This document shows positions 53,647 through 62,594 of a stretch of DNA of 64,000 nt, in pieces. The first letter of the stretch is position 1. Each line of letters begins with the position of its first letter. Below the pieces are notes generated by a model that saw only the letters and a program-made list of their open reading frames with translations, was not told where the DNA came from and made no database searches. The position numbers were made by a program, and so were the translations under genes. The DNA is from Chersky-840 sp963811775. Its GTDB lineage: Bacteria > Actinomycetota > Acidimicrobiia > Acidimicrobiales > UBA8190. The DNA lies in NCBI GenBank assembly GCA_963811775.1, contig CAWESO010000004.1, positions 199,334 to 263,333 of the forward strand. Reading direction: 5' to 3'.

Positions 53647-54269
53647 ATGACGACTGTCGGCCTATCTCACGCGCCGCTCGCCGCTGATGTACACGACCTG
53701 CTTGAACGGTATCTGCCGGTCTATGACGTCGTGATCACCGAGCACCTCGTCGTCGACGCCGGCATCGAAGACACGTATCGGACCGCCAAGGATCTCGACT
53801 TCCTGACCGTCCGCTCACCGTTGCTGACGGCCTCCATGTTCGTGGGCGGGCTGCCCGCCAGGCTCCGAGGTCACTCGCCCGAGGCGCCGCCGGAACTCCG
53901 CCGGGCCGGGGACTCCCCAGGGCTGCCCGGCTGGCTCCTCCTCGGCGAGGTTCCCGGCCGGGAGGTGGCATTCGGGGCCATCGGCAAGTTCTGGAAGGCC
54001 GACATCGAGTGGCAAGACGTGCCCCTCGAGCAGTTCGAGACCTTCGACGAACCCGGCTGGGGCAAGATCGCCTGCCACTTCCTGGTCCGCCCCGACGGCC
54101 CGGGCCGCACCGTTTTGACCTACGAGTGCCGCACGGCCACCACCGACCCACCCGCCCGGCGCAGGATGGCCCGCTACTGGTGGCTGATCCGTCCCTCGTC
54201 GGCCACATCATGCGCGCCACGCTGCGAACCATCAGCGCCCAGACCAGGCGAACGGTGATGACGCCATGA
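53647..54269 (+). pseudogene. Conserved hypothetical protein (DUF2867-like), C-terminal frameshift
   Basis: Frame 1 from ATG 53647 gives LLERYLPVYDVVITEHLVVD, then ASMFVGGLPARLRG and WLLLGEVPGREVAFGAIGKF, a SRPBCC/DUF2867-like pattern, to RYWWLIRP near 54190. From there the neighbouring frame continues the family ending (LVGHIMRATLRTISAQTRR) to TGA 54269. The first frame instead runs through 20 unrelated Pro/Ser/Cys codons to 54258. A one-base loss near 54192 explains this. It may still be functional if the error is in the assembly. Confidence 0.6.
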
Positions 54270-54335
54270 GGGGCGCGGGCCTGGAGCTGCGTGACTCCAC
54301 CAGTCGCCTCCGGACGCCACAGATCGGAGCTGACG

Positions 54336-55286
54336 GTGGTGGGTGAGGATCGACTGCACGTGGTCTTCGGGGCCGGGCAGGTCGGGGTGGCCCTCACCGC
54401 CCGCCTGACCGAGCTCGGTCTGGCGGTGCGGACCGTGTCGCGACACCGGCCGGCCACGCTGGCCGTCGGAGTCGAATGGCAGGCCGCCGACGTCGCCGAA
54501 GCTGAAGCCGCGGCGGACGCAGCCAAAGGCGCATCGGTCGTCTACCAGTGTCTCAACGCCCCGTACACCAAGTGGCCCCAACGGTTCCCGCCGCTGCAGA
54601 AGGCCGTGCTGAGCGCCGCCGAACGGGCAGATGCTCTCCTGGTGAGTCTGGAGAACGTGTACGGCTACGGCCCCACTGGGGGCAAGCCGATGACCGAGGA
54701 CCTCCCGCTCGCCGCGACCACGGTCAAGGGCCGAACCCGAACGGCCATGACTCAACAGCTGCTGGCCGCCCAAGACGCTGGTCGAGTCCGGGTCGCCATC
54801 GGGCGGGCGTCGGACTTCTTCGGTGCCGGGGTAACCGAGTCGACGCTAGGGAAGCGGGTCTTCGCCAACGCCGTGGCCGGCCGGCCCGTCGACTTTCTCG
54901 GCAACCCCGGTCTCCTCCATACCTACAGCTATGTTTCCGACATCGCGGCTGGCTTGGCCACCCTCGGCACCGACGCCCGCGCCGTCGGCCAGGTGTGGCA
55001 CCTGGCCGGCCCAGAGACCGTCACCACCCGCGCGCTCCTCGATATCGTGGCCAGCGAGGTCGGCCACCCTGTCGAAGTCCGACGCATACCCAAGCTGGCT
55101 TTGCGCGCCCTCGGGCTTCTCAGCCCGATGATCCGGGAACTGGACGAAATGGCGTATGAGTTCGATGAGCCCTTCGTCCTCGACACGACTAAATTCGAGT
55201 CCACCTTCGGAACCACGGGCACCCCGTTGACCACCGCGATTGCCAAGACGGTCTCCTGGTACCGAAACGAAAGAAGTGCGAGGTGA
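54336..55286 (+). CDS. NAD-dependent epimerase/dehydratase-like protein
   Basis: 316 residues from GTG 54336 (GGAG 6 nt upstream; a second GTG follows). Rossmann start HVVFGAGQVGVALTARLTEL; the second strand ends TVSRHRP, suggesting NADP; then VVYQCLNAPYTKW and SLENVYGYGPTGGKP, where YG replaces the canonical Tyr-xxx-Lys, so it may be an atypical SDR without classic catalysis. SYVSDIAAGLATLG and HLAGPETVTTRALLDIVA complete the fold. It overlaps the next gene's GTG (GTGA). Confidence 0.82.
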   Translation: MVGEDRLHVVFGAGQVGVALTARLTELGLAVRTVSRHRPATLAVGVEWQAADVAEAEAAADAAKGASVVYQCLNAPYTKWPQRFPPLQKAVLSAAERADALLVSLENVYGYGPTGGKPMTEDLPLAATTVKGRTRTAMTQQLLAAQDAGRVRVAIGRASDFFGAGVTESTLGKRVFANAVAGRPVDFLGNPGLLHTYSYVSDIAAGLATLGTDARAVGQVWHLAGPETVTTRALLDIVASEVGHPVEVRRIPKLALRALGLLSPMIRELDEMAYEFDEPFVLDTTKFESTFGTTGTPLTTAIAKTVSWYRNERSAR

Positions 55287-55906
55287 CTGGATCGGAGGCT
55301 CCGATGGGCGACGAGCTAAGCCCGACCGCAGCGTGGTCCAGGCGGGTACGGCGCATCGGCGGCTTCATCCAGATGGCCTTCGCTGCCTTCTGGCTGGTGC
55401 GCGGTAGCCTCAATGTCCGCGGTGCAGTCGGAATGGCGCTGGCGGTCGGGGTCGTCGCGATTGCTGTCGCTGTCGTCGGCTATGGCATTCGGGTCACTGG
55501 CGGCACCGCTCCACGGCCCACCACTTGCGAAGCCAAACGCATCGAGCGAGCCGTGACCGTCGCCACCATCATCCAGCTGGCCGCATCCTTCGCGGCACCG
55601 GCAGTCGTGATCGCCGCCGGCCACTCCGACTGGGTGCTGCCGTCCATCGCGATCACCATCGGACCGCTGTTGCTCTGGCTCGATCACCGCGTCCACATCC
55701 CCCGATACCAGCCGGTCGGCTGGGTGCTCATCGTCGGACCGGTGGTGCTTGTCGGCACGATGTCGGGCTCCGCGCTCGCGGCGACCACCGGCATCGCCGC
55801 CGGCGCACTCCTCCTCATCACCGCTGCTGCCGGCTTCCACGACCTGGCGCGTGGTCGAGCGCGCAGCTCGTTCAGTCCGGTCAATCGGAGTACGCAGACC
55901 CAATAG
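55283..55906 (+). CDS. Membrane protein coupled to the epimerase gene
   Basis: 207 residues from GTG 55283, overlapping the epimerase stop by 4 nt. Five hydrophobic helices (IQMAFAAFWLVRGSLNV, GMALAVGVVAIAVAVVGYGI, TIIQLAASFAAPAVVIAAG, LPSIAITIGPLLLWLD, WVLIVGPVVLVGTMSGSALA, the last followed by another). No catalytic motif. Translational coupling suggests a shared role with the epimerase, perhaps stress- or lipid-related. Family not recognised. Confidence 0.72.
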   Translation: MTGSEAPMGDELSPTAAWSRRVRRIGGFIQMAFAAFWLVRGSLNVRGAVGMALAVGVVAIAVAVVGYGIRVTGGTAPRPTTCEAKRIERAVTVATIIQLAASFAAPAVVIAAGHSDWVLPSIAITIGPLLLWLDHRVHIPRYQPVGWVLIVGPVVLVGTMSGSALAATTGIAAGALLLITAAAGFHDLARGRARSSFSPVNRSTQTQ

Positions 55907-56290
55907 TCAAGACTCGCCCCCTGGCGCTGGTCCTCGCGCCCACGGCGGCTTAGCCCCCGCCTTCGAGCAACAGATCGATCCATTGGGGCGGTGCTCCGGT
56001 GCCGCGCCGACGCCGACCTGGCACCGATCGACGGAAGTGCGCTCGAAAGCTCTCGCAAGTCACCGAATCCGCCTCAGAAGGGTGAGAGCGGACTATGGCC
56101 GCAGTCGACGAACCGCTGAAAGCCGTGTAGGCAAGTTGCTGGTGTTGCTGCGACTTCACCCACGCTTGGCCGTATCACCAGCTGACGACAGCTCGTGGTT
56201 CGCCAGCAGCGGTTGGACCAGTGTTCTGTCTGATGCCACGATTGAATGGCCGATAGCTGGCCCGCCAGTTCGCCTAACCTGGGGCAGCTC
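55907..56290. other. Intergenic, no gene recognised
   Basis: About 380 bases with short frames only. Confidence 0.4.
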
Positions 56291-57016
56291 ATGGCCGAAG
56301 TTGCGATCCCGATATCGGGCGAGATGCCCGCGTACCTCGCCACACCCGAGGGCGCAGGGCCCTGGCCGGGCGTCGTCGTTGTCTCCGACGTGATGGGGAT
56401 GAGCCATGACCTGCGAAGCCAGGCCGACTGGTTGGCCTCCGAGGGCTACCTGGCCGTGGCGCCGGACCTGTTCTTCCGGGGCAACAAGGTCATGTGCCTG
56501 CGTACGATCTTCCGCGACGCGCTCGCACATAAGGGTCAGACCTTTGACGACCTCGAGGCGGCCCGCTCGTGGCTCACAGCCCGCGAGGACTGCACCGGCC
56601 GGATCGGGGTCATCGGCTTCTGCATGGGGGGAGGCTTCGCCCTTCAGCTGGCCCCTAGCCACGGCTTCTCGGCGTCGAGCGTCAACTACGGCGCACTTCC
56701 CAAGGAGCTCGAGTCGTTCCTCGCGGGTGCCTGCCCGGTCATCGGCAGCTACGGGGCCAAGGACAGAACGCTTCGCGGCGCCGCTGCCAAGCTCGAGCTG
56801 GCGTTGAGCGGCGCCGGTGTGGCCCATGACGTGAAGGAATATCCAGATGCTGGCCACTCGTTCCTGAACGACCACGACCCAGCGGACTTCTCGAGGGTCG
56901 TAACAAACCTGGCCGTGGTCTTTGCACGACTTACGGGCAGTGAGTATCACGAGCCATCGGCGCGAGACGCACGCAGTCGCATAGTCGCCTTCTTCGACGA
57001 ACACTTGAAGCGTTGA
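56291..57016 (+). CDS. Dienelactone hydrolase family protein
   Basis: 241 residues from ATG 56291. Alpha/beta-hydrolase with cysteine nucleophile: VIGFCMGGGFALQLA (Cys), GSYGAKDRTL (Asp), PDAGHSFLND (His), the full triad. N-terminal ATPEGAGPWPGVVVVSDVMG, then APDLFFRGNK. In the family it hydrolyses dienelactone to maleylacetate in aromatic catabolism, but many members act on other esters. It stands alone, and no chlorocatechol genes are near. An in-frame start at 56246 is possible. Confidence 0.9.
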   Translation: MAEVAIPISGEMPAYLATPEGAGPWPGVVVVSDVMGMSHDLRSQADWLASEGYLAVAPDLFFRGNKVMCLRTIFRDALAHKGQTFDDLEAARSWLTAREDCTGRIGVIGFCMGGGFALQLAPSHGFSASSVNYGALPKELESFLAGACPVIGSYGAKDRTLRGAAAKLELALSGAGVAHDVKEYPDAGHSFLNDHDPADFSRVVTNLAVVFARLTGSEYHEPSARDARSRIVAFFDEHLKR

Positions 57017-57225
57017 TCGCTGGTAGCGGTTCAACGACACCGCCTGCGAATGCTCTGCTTGCGCTCGCCGGACCTGGACTGGTGGAGCAACCATGGGTCG
57101 CCGAACCAGAAGACGATCTCCATCCGCTTGAGCCGCGCCCGATTGTCCGATCTGGAGGCTGATATCACGGAGGCCAGCAACAACGGCGGCACGCCATAGA
57201 CGGATCTGGGACTCATCGCCAAGGC
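57017..57225. other. Intergenic, no gene recognised
   Basis: Left flank of the 41-bp repeat; no coding-quality frame. Confidence 0.35.
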
Positions 57226-57292
57226 GTCAATGGTTCGAGAGTCAGCACTCTCTTGTCAGGTCAGTGGAGGTAAGCGGACAACTCTCGAACCA
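57226..57292 (+). repeat. 41-bp direct repeat copy 1, with nested hairpins
   Basis: 57226-57266 matches 63959-63999 with one mismatch (A at 57247, G at 63980). Inside it GAGAGT-CAGC-ACTCTC forms a hairpin (57237-57252). The arm TGGTTCGAGAGT (57231-57242) is also perfectly complementary to ACTCTCGAACCA at 57281-57292, giving an alternative 12-bp stem. It looks like an element end, recombination site or structured RNA. Confidence 0.7.
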
Positions 57293-57914
57293 AGCAATCA
57301 AGGAAGAGATCGACAAGCTCTGGGCCTTGACCAGGCATTTTGATTGACACCCGGCAGTCGACTCTGGGCTCCGGCTTCCTCTTGGCGGGCCCGAAGAACG
57401 ATTCAGGGTCTCCCCCGCCGCGAAATCTGACTCGCTCCCCCCGGGCGCCCAGCAGACCGCCCCGCATCGCCGGGTCGGAAGACTTGCGAGCGGGCCGCCT
57501 CGTTCTCGACCTCGGGGTTGGCCGCGCAATCCGGCAGGGCGACGTGGGCCACCTAACCAGAGCAGGCATGTCCGCCCGGCGTTATCGGATGGGTAAGGCC
57601 CCGTAATGGGGTCCAGCAGGTAGCGCATGTACGGCAATGTCGAGCGGTTACTGGTCACCCTCCGGCGCTCCGATCAGGGTGTTACCGGGCCCCATTCCTG
57701 TCGCTGCCCGACCTGCCTCTGGCAAAGCCGAGCTGTTATGTCATGCCCTCATCATCGCTCGGCGATAGGCAGCACCGAGCGTCCGTCAGACGGCAGATCA
57801 TGACCACCGAACCGGCGTTTGGGGGCACTACGCAATGTGGCGGAAACCACACCGGTCATAGTGAGGCTCTCACGCCGCCCTTGTAGAAGTAGACCCGCAA
57901 GCCTCCTCCTTACG
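57293..57914. other. Intergenic, no gene recognised
   Basis: About 620 bases. A minus-strand frame ending at 57261 has a plausible C-terminal helix (PELVDLFLDCLVRELS) but no convincing start or family. Confidence 0.35.
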
Positions 57915-58934
57915 TCACAACTGGGGGTCAGCGGATGTGGTGTTCGTAGGCTCCGCCTCGTCCTGCGGGCCTTGTCGCAGCAAGTCGAGCAGCTCCTTGG
58001 GGTCGAATTTGCCGGGCTCCGTCGTACGCAGGAAGTCCCTCAGGATCTTGACGAAGCGGACGGGCTCCTCCACCTGGGGGAAGTGGCCCACACCCTCCAT
58101 CACCTCCAACCTGCTGTTGGGGATGGCCTCGTGCGCTAAGTAGGCGTGGTGGAGCGGAATGATCCTGTCGTGGTCGCCCCAAACGATGAGCGTCGGCGTG
58201 TGCGCGGTCAGGTAGAGGCGGTCTGCGGCGCTGACCGACTGGCCGCCCGGGTCGATCACGGACCGTATGGTTCGGACGAAGGCGTCGCGGCTCTCGCCTT
58301 CCGTCAACGACTTGTAGGAGCGCCACATCTCCACCGCCTGGGCGTTAGGGAAACCTCGCCCGCCGAAGAACTTGACGACCGAGTCCCCCCAGTTCCCCAC
58401 GGATGCTGGGAACAGTGCCGGCATCACGTACTCGGCCCCTGGCAGGGTGGCGAGACGGAGGATCCAGTTCACCTCGCGGCCCAAGCCCCCGGCGTCAACA
58501 AGTACCAGGCGCTCGCAACGCTCGGGGAATTGATAGGCAAACTGCAGGGCCACTCCACCACCGAAGGATTGCCCGACCACGGTTGCCCGGTCGATGCCGA
58601 GGAGGTTGAGGAAGTCCCGCATGGCGCTGGCGAGGTTGCCGAGCGAATAGTCGCCGAGAGGTTTCTCCGACGCCCCGTGCCCGGGGAAGTCCGGGGCCAG
58701 CACCGTATAGTCGCTCTGCAACAGGCTCATGGCGGGGACCCACGTGAGACAGCTGCCGGCGATGCCGTGGAGCAGCAACAGCACCGGGCCCTGACCACCA
58801 CGGCGGTAACCGATCTGGTGACCGTGGATAGAGATGTATTCGATTGCGAACTCTTCTGTGGGGGTGATCTGCTTCATGGCCTCGATGGGTCCGTTGTCCC
58901 TGGCACGCCCGCCCGACGGTCGCACATTTGCCAT
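57915..58934 (-). CDS. Alpha/beta hydrolase (meta-cleavage hydrolase-like)
   Basis: 339 residues from ATG 58934; ATG 58877 is an equally plausible shorter start. Oxyanion strand LLLLHGIAGSCLTW, nucleophile VVGQSFGGGVALQFA (Ser), VWGDHDRIIPLHHA (Asp), VMEGVGHFPQVEEP (His). The general layout is like MhpC/BphD or haloalkane dehalogenase relatives. The long Glu/Asp/Pro tail is unusual. The substrate is unknown. It lies within the repeat-bounded 6.7-kb segment beside the diiron oxygenase. Confidence 0.88.
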   Translation of the reverse strand: MANVRPSGGRARDNGPIEAMKQITPTEEFAIEYISIHGHQIGYRRGGQGPVLLLLHGIAGSCLTWVPAMSLLQSDYTVLAPDFPGHGASEKPLGDYSLGNLASAMRDFLNLLGIDRATVVGQSFGGGVALQFAYQFPERCERLVLVDAGGLGREVNWILRLATLPGAEYVMPALFPASVGNWGDSVVKFFGGRGFPNAQAVEMWRSYKSLTEGESRDAFVRTIRSVIDPGGQSVSAADRLYLTAHTPTLIVWGDHDRIIPLHHAYLAHEAIPNSRLEVMEGVGHFPQVEEPVRFVKILRDFLRTTEPGKFDPKELLDLLRQGPQDEAEPTNTTSADPQL

Positions 58935-58991
58935 GGTTCCATCATCCCGAGTTGGAGTTGGTTGCGTCGAGGTCCGAACGTCCCAATCTCA

Positions 58992-59246
58992 TCAACCGCC
59001 CAAGTCCCAATCGCATCGTCGTTCGGGTGCCAGTTCCGCCATCCAGGTTTGGTGGCAAGTACCTTTCATTTCGGAAATCGCCTGCCCCACACTTGCCGGT
59101 AGATGCCGAGTAAGTGCCCAGAAGCCGGGAATGGCGGGGTCGTTAGAGGGGTGCCAGAACACCGGTACGTTGCGGCGCAGCCACTCGAATTGCTGATGGG
59201 GGACGCCTTCCGTCCACTGATCGGGACTGATGAGATCGATCTCCAC
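58992..59246 (-). pseudogene. N-terminal fragment of a cytochrome P450
   Basis: The first 50 residues (IDLISPDQWTEGVPHQQFEW, LRRNVPVFWH, GFWALTRH) match the opening of actinobacterial P450s such as CYP125/CYP142-type proteins. After LTRHLPASVGQAISEMKG the homology stops, and there is no I-helix, ExxR or heme-Cys motif. A deleted remnant, on the same strand as the adjacent hydrolase and diiron oxygenase. Confidence 0.6.
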
Positions 59247-59335
59247 CGGAGCGTCCTTTCGATATGTCGTGCGAGGCGTGGTGCGGATGTTACAAGGCGC
59301 ACATCAGCGCCGGCCCACGCCAGGGCGAGCGCCCG

Positions 59336-60229
59336 TCAGGACGTGAGGCCGAGCTCACGCCACTTGGGGCGCGTCACGTCGTCGATGACGCCGAGCTCGC
59401 CGAGGAAGCGGGTCAGCTTGGCCAGCCCCTCGACGACCCGGGCCCGGTGGTGCTGATTTGCTCGAGCCGCCTCGGCGCCGCCTAGGAACCCCAGCTCCTC
59501 GAACACCGCGGGGTCGACGGTGAGGTCGGCCACGACGGCGACCGCATTGGGTGCGAGGTCGATGACAGCCGCCCTCTCCTCGTCGTCGAGCGTCGGCCAG
59601 ATCTCGGTGAGGTAGGTCTTCGCGAAGCTCACGTGCCGTGCCTCCTCGAGAACGTGGAGCTTGGCTATCTGCCGCGACACCGGGTGGATCCGGTCGTCCT
59701 TCATGGTCGCCCGGTTGATGGCGTCGAGCAGCTCCTCGACGGCGAGGATGAGCAGGTAGCCGAGGGCGTGGCTGCCGGGGACGCCTCCAAGGGTGTCGAC
59801 GGTCGGGGTGTCGGGGGGGGGCGAGTACGCCGGCGTGCCGGCCCGGCGGATGAACTCGCCGAACATGGTGGAGTGCCGGCACTCGTCGGCCACCTCGACC
59901 AGCAGGTACCGGTGGGCGGGCGAGGTGACGGGCAGCGTGGCGAGATGGCGCAGTACGAGCTGCATGAGCCGGTTCTCGAACCAGATGCCGGCACCGAGGA
60001 GGGCGGCGCACTCGTGGCGGCTGTAAGCGATGCGGGCCTGCGGGTCCATCGCGTCCCAGATGTCGGTGCCGTAGAGCGGTAGCCACTCCGGCGGGAGGTG
60101 GTAGGCGCTGTCGTCGATGGGCACGTCCCATGCGATCTCGGTGAACGGGTCGAGGGTCGTGCGCTCTGAGGCGGCGATGAGCTGGGCGGCGCGCCTGGCG
60201 GTCTGAGGGAGGGTCTCCGTTGTGGTCAT
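59336..60229 (-). CDS. Diiron oxygenase, AurF/CmlI-like
   Basis: 297 residues. Ferritin-like helices with iron ligands: SRHECAALLGAGIWFEN, LLVEVADECRHSTMFGEF (Glu, ExxxH), LAVEELLDAINRATM (Glu), and KLHVLEEARHVSFAKTYLTE (ExxRH). This is the p-aminobenzoate N-oxygenase-type family, which oxidises arylamines or hydroxylates other substrates. The pathway is unknown here. It is divergent from the CdaR-like regulator with 82 bp between the start codons, suggesting local control. Confidence 0.88.
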   Translation of the reverse strand: MTTTETLPQTARRAAQLIAASERTTLDPFTEIAWDVPIDDSAYHLPPEWLPLYGTDIWDAMDPQARIAYSRHECAALLGAGIWFENRLMQLVLRHLATLPVTSPAHRYLLVEVADECRHSTMFGEFIRRAGTPAYSPPPDTPTVDTLGGVPGSHALGYLLILAVEELLDAINRATMKDDRIHPVSRQIAKLHVLEEARHVSFAKTYLTEIWPTLDDEERAAVIDLAPNAVAVVADLTVDPAVFEELGFLGGAEAARANQHHRARVVEGLAKLTRFLGELGVIDDVTRPKWRELGLTS

Positions 60230-60311
60230 AGCCTCATGATCTATGTTGTGGAGTCAAGAGTCCTGCCCCATGAGGGTGATCTTCTCCTACAAAATTGTTC
60301 GTGGAGAACAA
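60230..60311. promoter_or_regulatory. Divergent promoter region between diiron oxygenase and CdaR-like regulator
   Basis: 82 bases between the start codons, AT-richer than its surroundings. It contains the AAAATTGTT stretch and the GGAG of the regulator. The arrangement suggests autoregulation and control of the oxygenase; the operator is not identifiable. Confidence 0.45.
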
Positions 60312-61520
60312 ATGATGATTGACCCCGACAGCGGCCCTGCAGGCAGCGGCCCCCTCGACCTCGACCCGCAGGTGCTCGAAGCGCTCCGCGAAGGACTGCC
60401 GGCCGTCGCCGAGCACACGGTGGCCGCGGTGACCGCCGAAGTGCCCGAGTACAGCCGCTCCGCCCTCAGCACCGACATGGCCAGCAACATCGAGGGCGCG
60501 GTGCTGATGGCGCTGGCGACGTTCCTGCGCGTGGCCGAGGGGCGTGACACGGACCCGGGGCCGCCGCTCGCACCAGCGCTCGAGGCCGCCTACGCCCTCG
60601 GCAGGGGCGAGGCCCGTACCGGGCGCACAATGGACGGCCTGCTCGCCGCCTACCGTGTCGGCGCGCGCGTGGCGTGGCGCGACCTGGCGGCCGGAATGGT
60701 GCAACGCGACGTCCCCGCGGCCACCGTGGCGCGCTTCGCTGAGCTCGTCTTTTCCTATATCGACGAGCTGTCAGCGGCGAGTGCTGCCGGACACCGGGAC
60801 GAGCTGGCGACGACGGGACGAGTGCGGGAGCAGTATCTCGAGCGCCTCGGACAGGCCCTGCTCGCCGGCGAATCGGCCGATGAGCTGGCGGTCCGAGCCG
60901 AGAGGGCTGACTGGCCGGCCCCCAATACCCTCACCGTCGTGGTGCTGCCGGCCGCCCACCTCCGCAGCGCGATCCTGCAGCTCGACCCGAGGACGCTCGT
61001 CGTCGCCGGCGACATCGCAGGCATCGGCGCGCCCGAAGACACCGGTGTCCTGCTGGTTCCGGACGTCCACCGCAGCCGCGCCGCGCTGCTCAGCGCTCTC
61101 GAGGGACGGAGCGCCGTCATCGGCCCAATCCGCCCGTGGACGAAGGCCGTCGCGTCGTACCGGCGCGTGCTGCGCGCCATGGAGCTCCTGCCGATGCCGA
61201 CGACCGAGCCCCTCGACACCGACGAGCATCTGGTCACGCTCGTCCTCGGCGCCGACGGCGATGCGCTCGGCGATCTGCGGGCCCGGGCACTCCAACCCCT
61301 TGCCAGCCTTCGCCCTGCGGCCGCCCGCCGTTTGGAGGAGACACTGCGCTCGTGGCTGCTGCACCAAGGGCGTCGCGACGATGTGGCCGCCGACCTCCAC
61401 GTGCATCCGCAAACGGTCCGCTACCGGATGACGCAGCTCCGCGAACTGTTCGGTGAACGGCTTACCGATGCCCGCGGCGTGTTGGAGCTCGTCGTCGCCC
61501 TCGCGCTCCCCGTGCCCTGA
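60312..61520 (+). CDS. CdaR/PucR-type transcriptional regulator
   Basis: 402 residues from ATG 60312 (GGAG upstream; ATG 60315 also possible). The N-terminal helical RsbT/PAS-like sensor portion (GRTMDGLLAAYRVGARVAWR, VFSYIDELSAASAAG) leads to the C-terminal PucR-type HTH: ETLRSWLLHQGRRDDVAADL, HVHPQTVRYRMTQLRELFGE. The family usually activates adjacent catabolic genes in response to a small molecule. The divergent diiron oxygenase is the obvious candidate target. Confidence 0.88.
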   Translation: MMIDPDSGPAGSGPLDLDPQVLEALREGLPAVAEHTVAAVTAEVPEYSRSALSTDMASNIEGAVLMALATFLRVAEGRDTDPGPPLAPALEAAYALGRGEARTGRTMDGLLAAYRVGARVAWRDLAAGMVQRDVPAATVARFAELVFSYIDELSAASAAGHRDELATTGRVREQYLERLGQALLAGESADELAVRAERADWPAPNTLTVVVLPAAHLRSAILQLDPRTLVVAGDIAGIGAPEDTGVLLVPDVHRSRAALLSALEGRSAVIGPIRPWTKAVASYRRVLRAMELLPMPTTEPLDTDEHLVTLVLGADGDALGDLRARALQPLASLRPAAARRLEETLRSWLLHQGRRDDVAADLHVHPQTVRYRMTQLRELFGERLTDARGVLELVVALALPVP

Positions 61521-61587
61521 CCGGGCCCCGGTAAGCACGAGCGGTCCACGCTGCCAGCGCAAACCGGACACCGCCGGGCAATCGGTA

Positions 61588-62253
61588 TCACCCTGATTCA
61601 TATTTGGGGCGCCGCCGCAAGCCGGGCCTGGGCGGCTCGGTTAGGGCGCCCAGCACGGTGATTTCCTCGCCCAGACGGGCACCACGAAGAAGCTCGAGGT
61701 GGTCACCGCTCCAGAAGCGGCCGGGGTCGTACCAGTTGGCCGGGCGGTTGTCGGCGAGAAGGCCCATGGCCTGATAGGTGCCGGCGACAACCTCGGCGCA
61801 GTAGCTGGCCTCGACGTCGGCCGGGCGGTGAATCCGCCCCCGGGCCCAACGGCCGGCCAGGGCGAGCGTGGCCGGGAACGGGGTGCCGTCCTTACGGGCG
61901 ATCTCCGTCAGCAGAGCGTCCTCCATCTCCGGGGTCACCTCGGCGTGCAGTTGGCGGAGCCAGGCGCTCTGGTGGTAGCGCTCCATCCAGGTGGTTACCG
62001 CCCCCCGCAGGTCGTGCAGCTGCACGCCCCGGTGGTAGGTGCCGCTCCACACGTCAAGCAGCGAGTGGCCCAGTTCGGCATGCCACATCAGCGGCGGGAG
62101 GTCCTCGAGTACCACCGCCATGCCCACATGGTTGACGGGGCTGTTGGTGAAAACTCGGATGGCGTGGTCGGCGGCGCTCGGGCCCCGGAACAGCCACAGG
62201 TCCCCGGTGCGCGTCAGTTCGACAGCGCCATCCAGGCTGAGCGGTTCAGCCAC
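61588..62253 (-). CDS. YiiX/YaeF-like permuted papain-fold protein
   Basis: 221 residues. His in NSPVNHVGMAVVLEDLPPLM and Cys in EASYCAEVVAGTYQAMGLL give the permuted papain-like pair (His before Cys). The Trp/His-rich middle (LMWHAELGHSLLDVW, WMERYHQSAWL) fits this amidase/lipase-type group. No signal peptide. Its 3' end lies near the CdaR-like gene's 3' end. Its start overlaps the next small membrane gene's end by 8 nt, so they are co-translated. Confidence 0.78.
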   Translation of the reverse strand: MAEPLSLDGAVELTRTGDLWLFRGPSAADHAIRVFTNSPVNHVGMAVVLEDLPPLMWHAELGHSLLDVWSGTYHRGVQLHDLRGAVTTWMERYHQSAWLRQLHAEVTPEMEDALLTEIARKDGTPFPATLALAGRWARGRIHRPADVEASYCAEVVAGTYQAMGLLADNRPANWYDPGRFWSGDHLELLRGARLGEEITVLGALTEPPRPGLRRRPKYESG

Positions 62254-62512
62254 GGCGCACGAGCTGGAACGACTTTCCGGCCAGGCGGCGCACGCGGCGG
62301 AAGCGCTCTGGCTGAGCGGCCGGGAGGCTCACCACCGGGGCGGTATCCGCGATCGCCGCGATGGCCTCGACCCGCTGGTGCAGTCGGGTCCGCACGTCGT
62401 CGGGCGTGTAAGCCCTGCGTCGACGTTCCGATCGGACGACAGCCACGCCGGTGGCGGCGACACCGACCAGGCCGGCGAGCCCGACGATCTTCCAGACGGA
62501 ACGTTTCCTCAT
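62246..62512 (-). CDS. Small single-pass membrane protein
   Basis: 88 residues from ATG 62512. Basic start, one helix (IVGLAGLVGVAATGVAVV), then an Arg-rich tail (SERRRRAYTPDDVRTRLHQR) and a Pro/Arg-rich end. It overlaps the papain-like gene by 8 nt and precedes it, so both are probably expressed together. Function unknown. Confidence 0.65.
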   Translation of the reverse strand: MRKRSVWKIVGLAGLVGVAATGVAVVRSERRRRAYTPDDVRTRLHQRVEAIAAIADTAPVVSLPAAQPERFRRVRRLAGKSFQLVRRG

Positions 62513-62594
62513 CTTCCCGTCATCCTAGAGACGTCACACGAGCCTCCGGGCCGCTGGCCGGCCGGGGCCTGAGCGGACGGGCGTCCCACGTCAC

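Noticed and set aside
57231..57242. TGGTTCGAGAG as a tRNA T-arm
   Set aside because: No acceptor stem, anticodon arm or CCA context can be folded around it.
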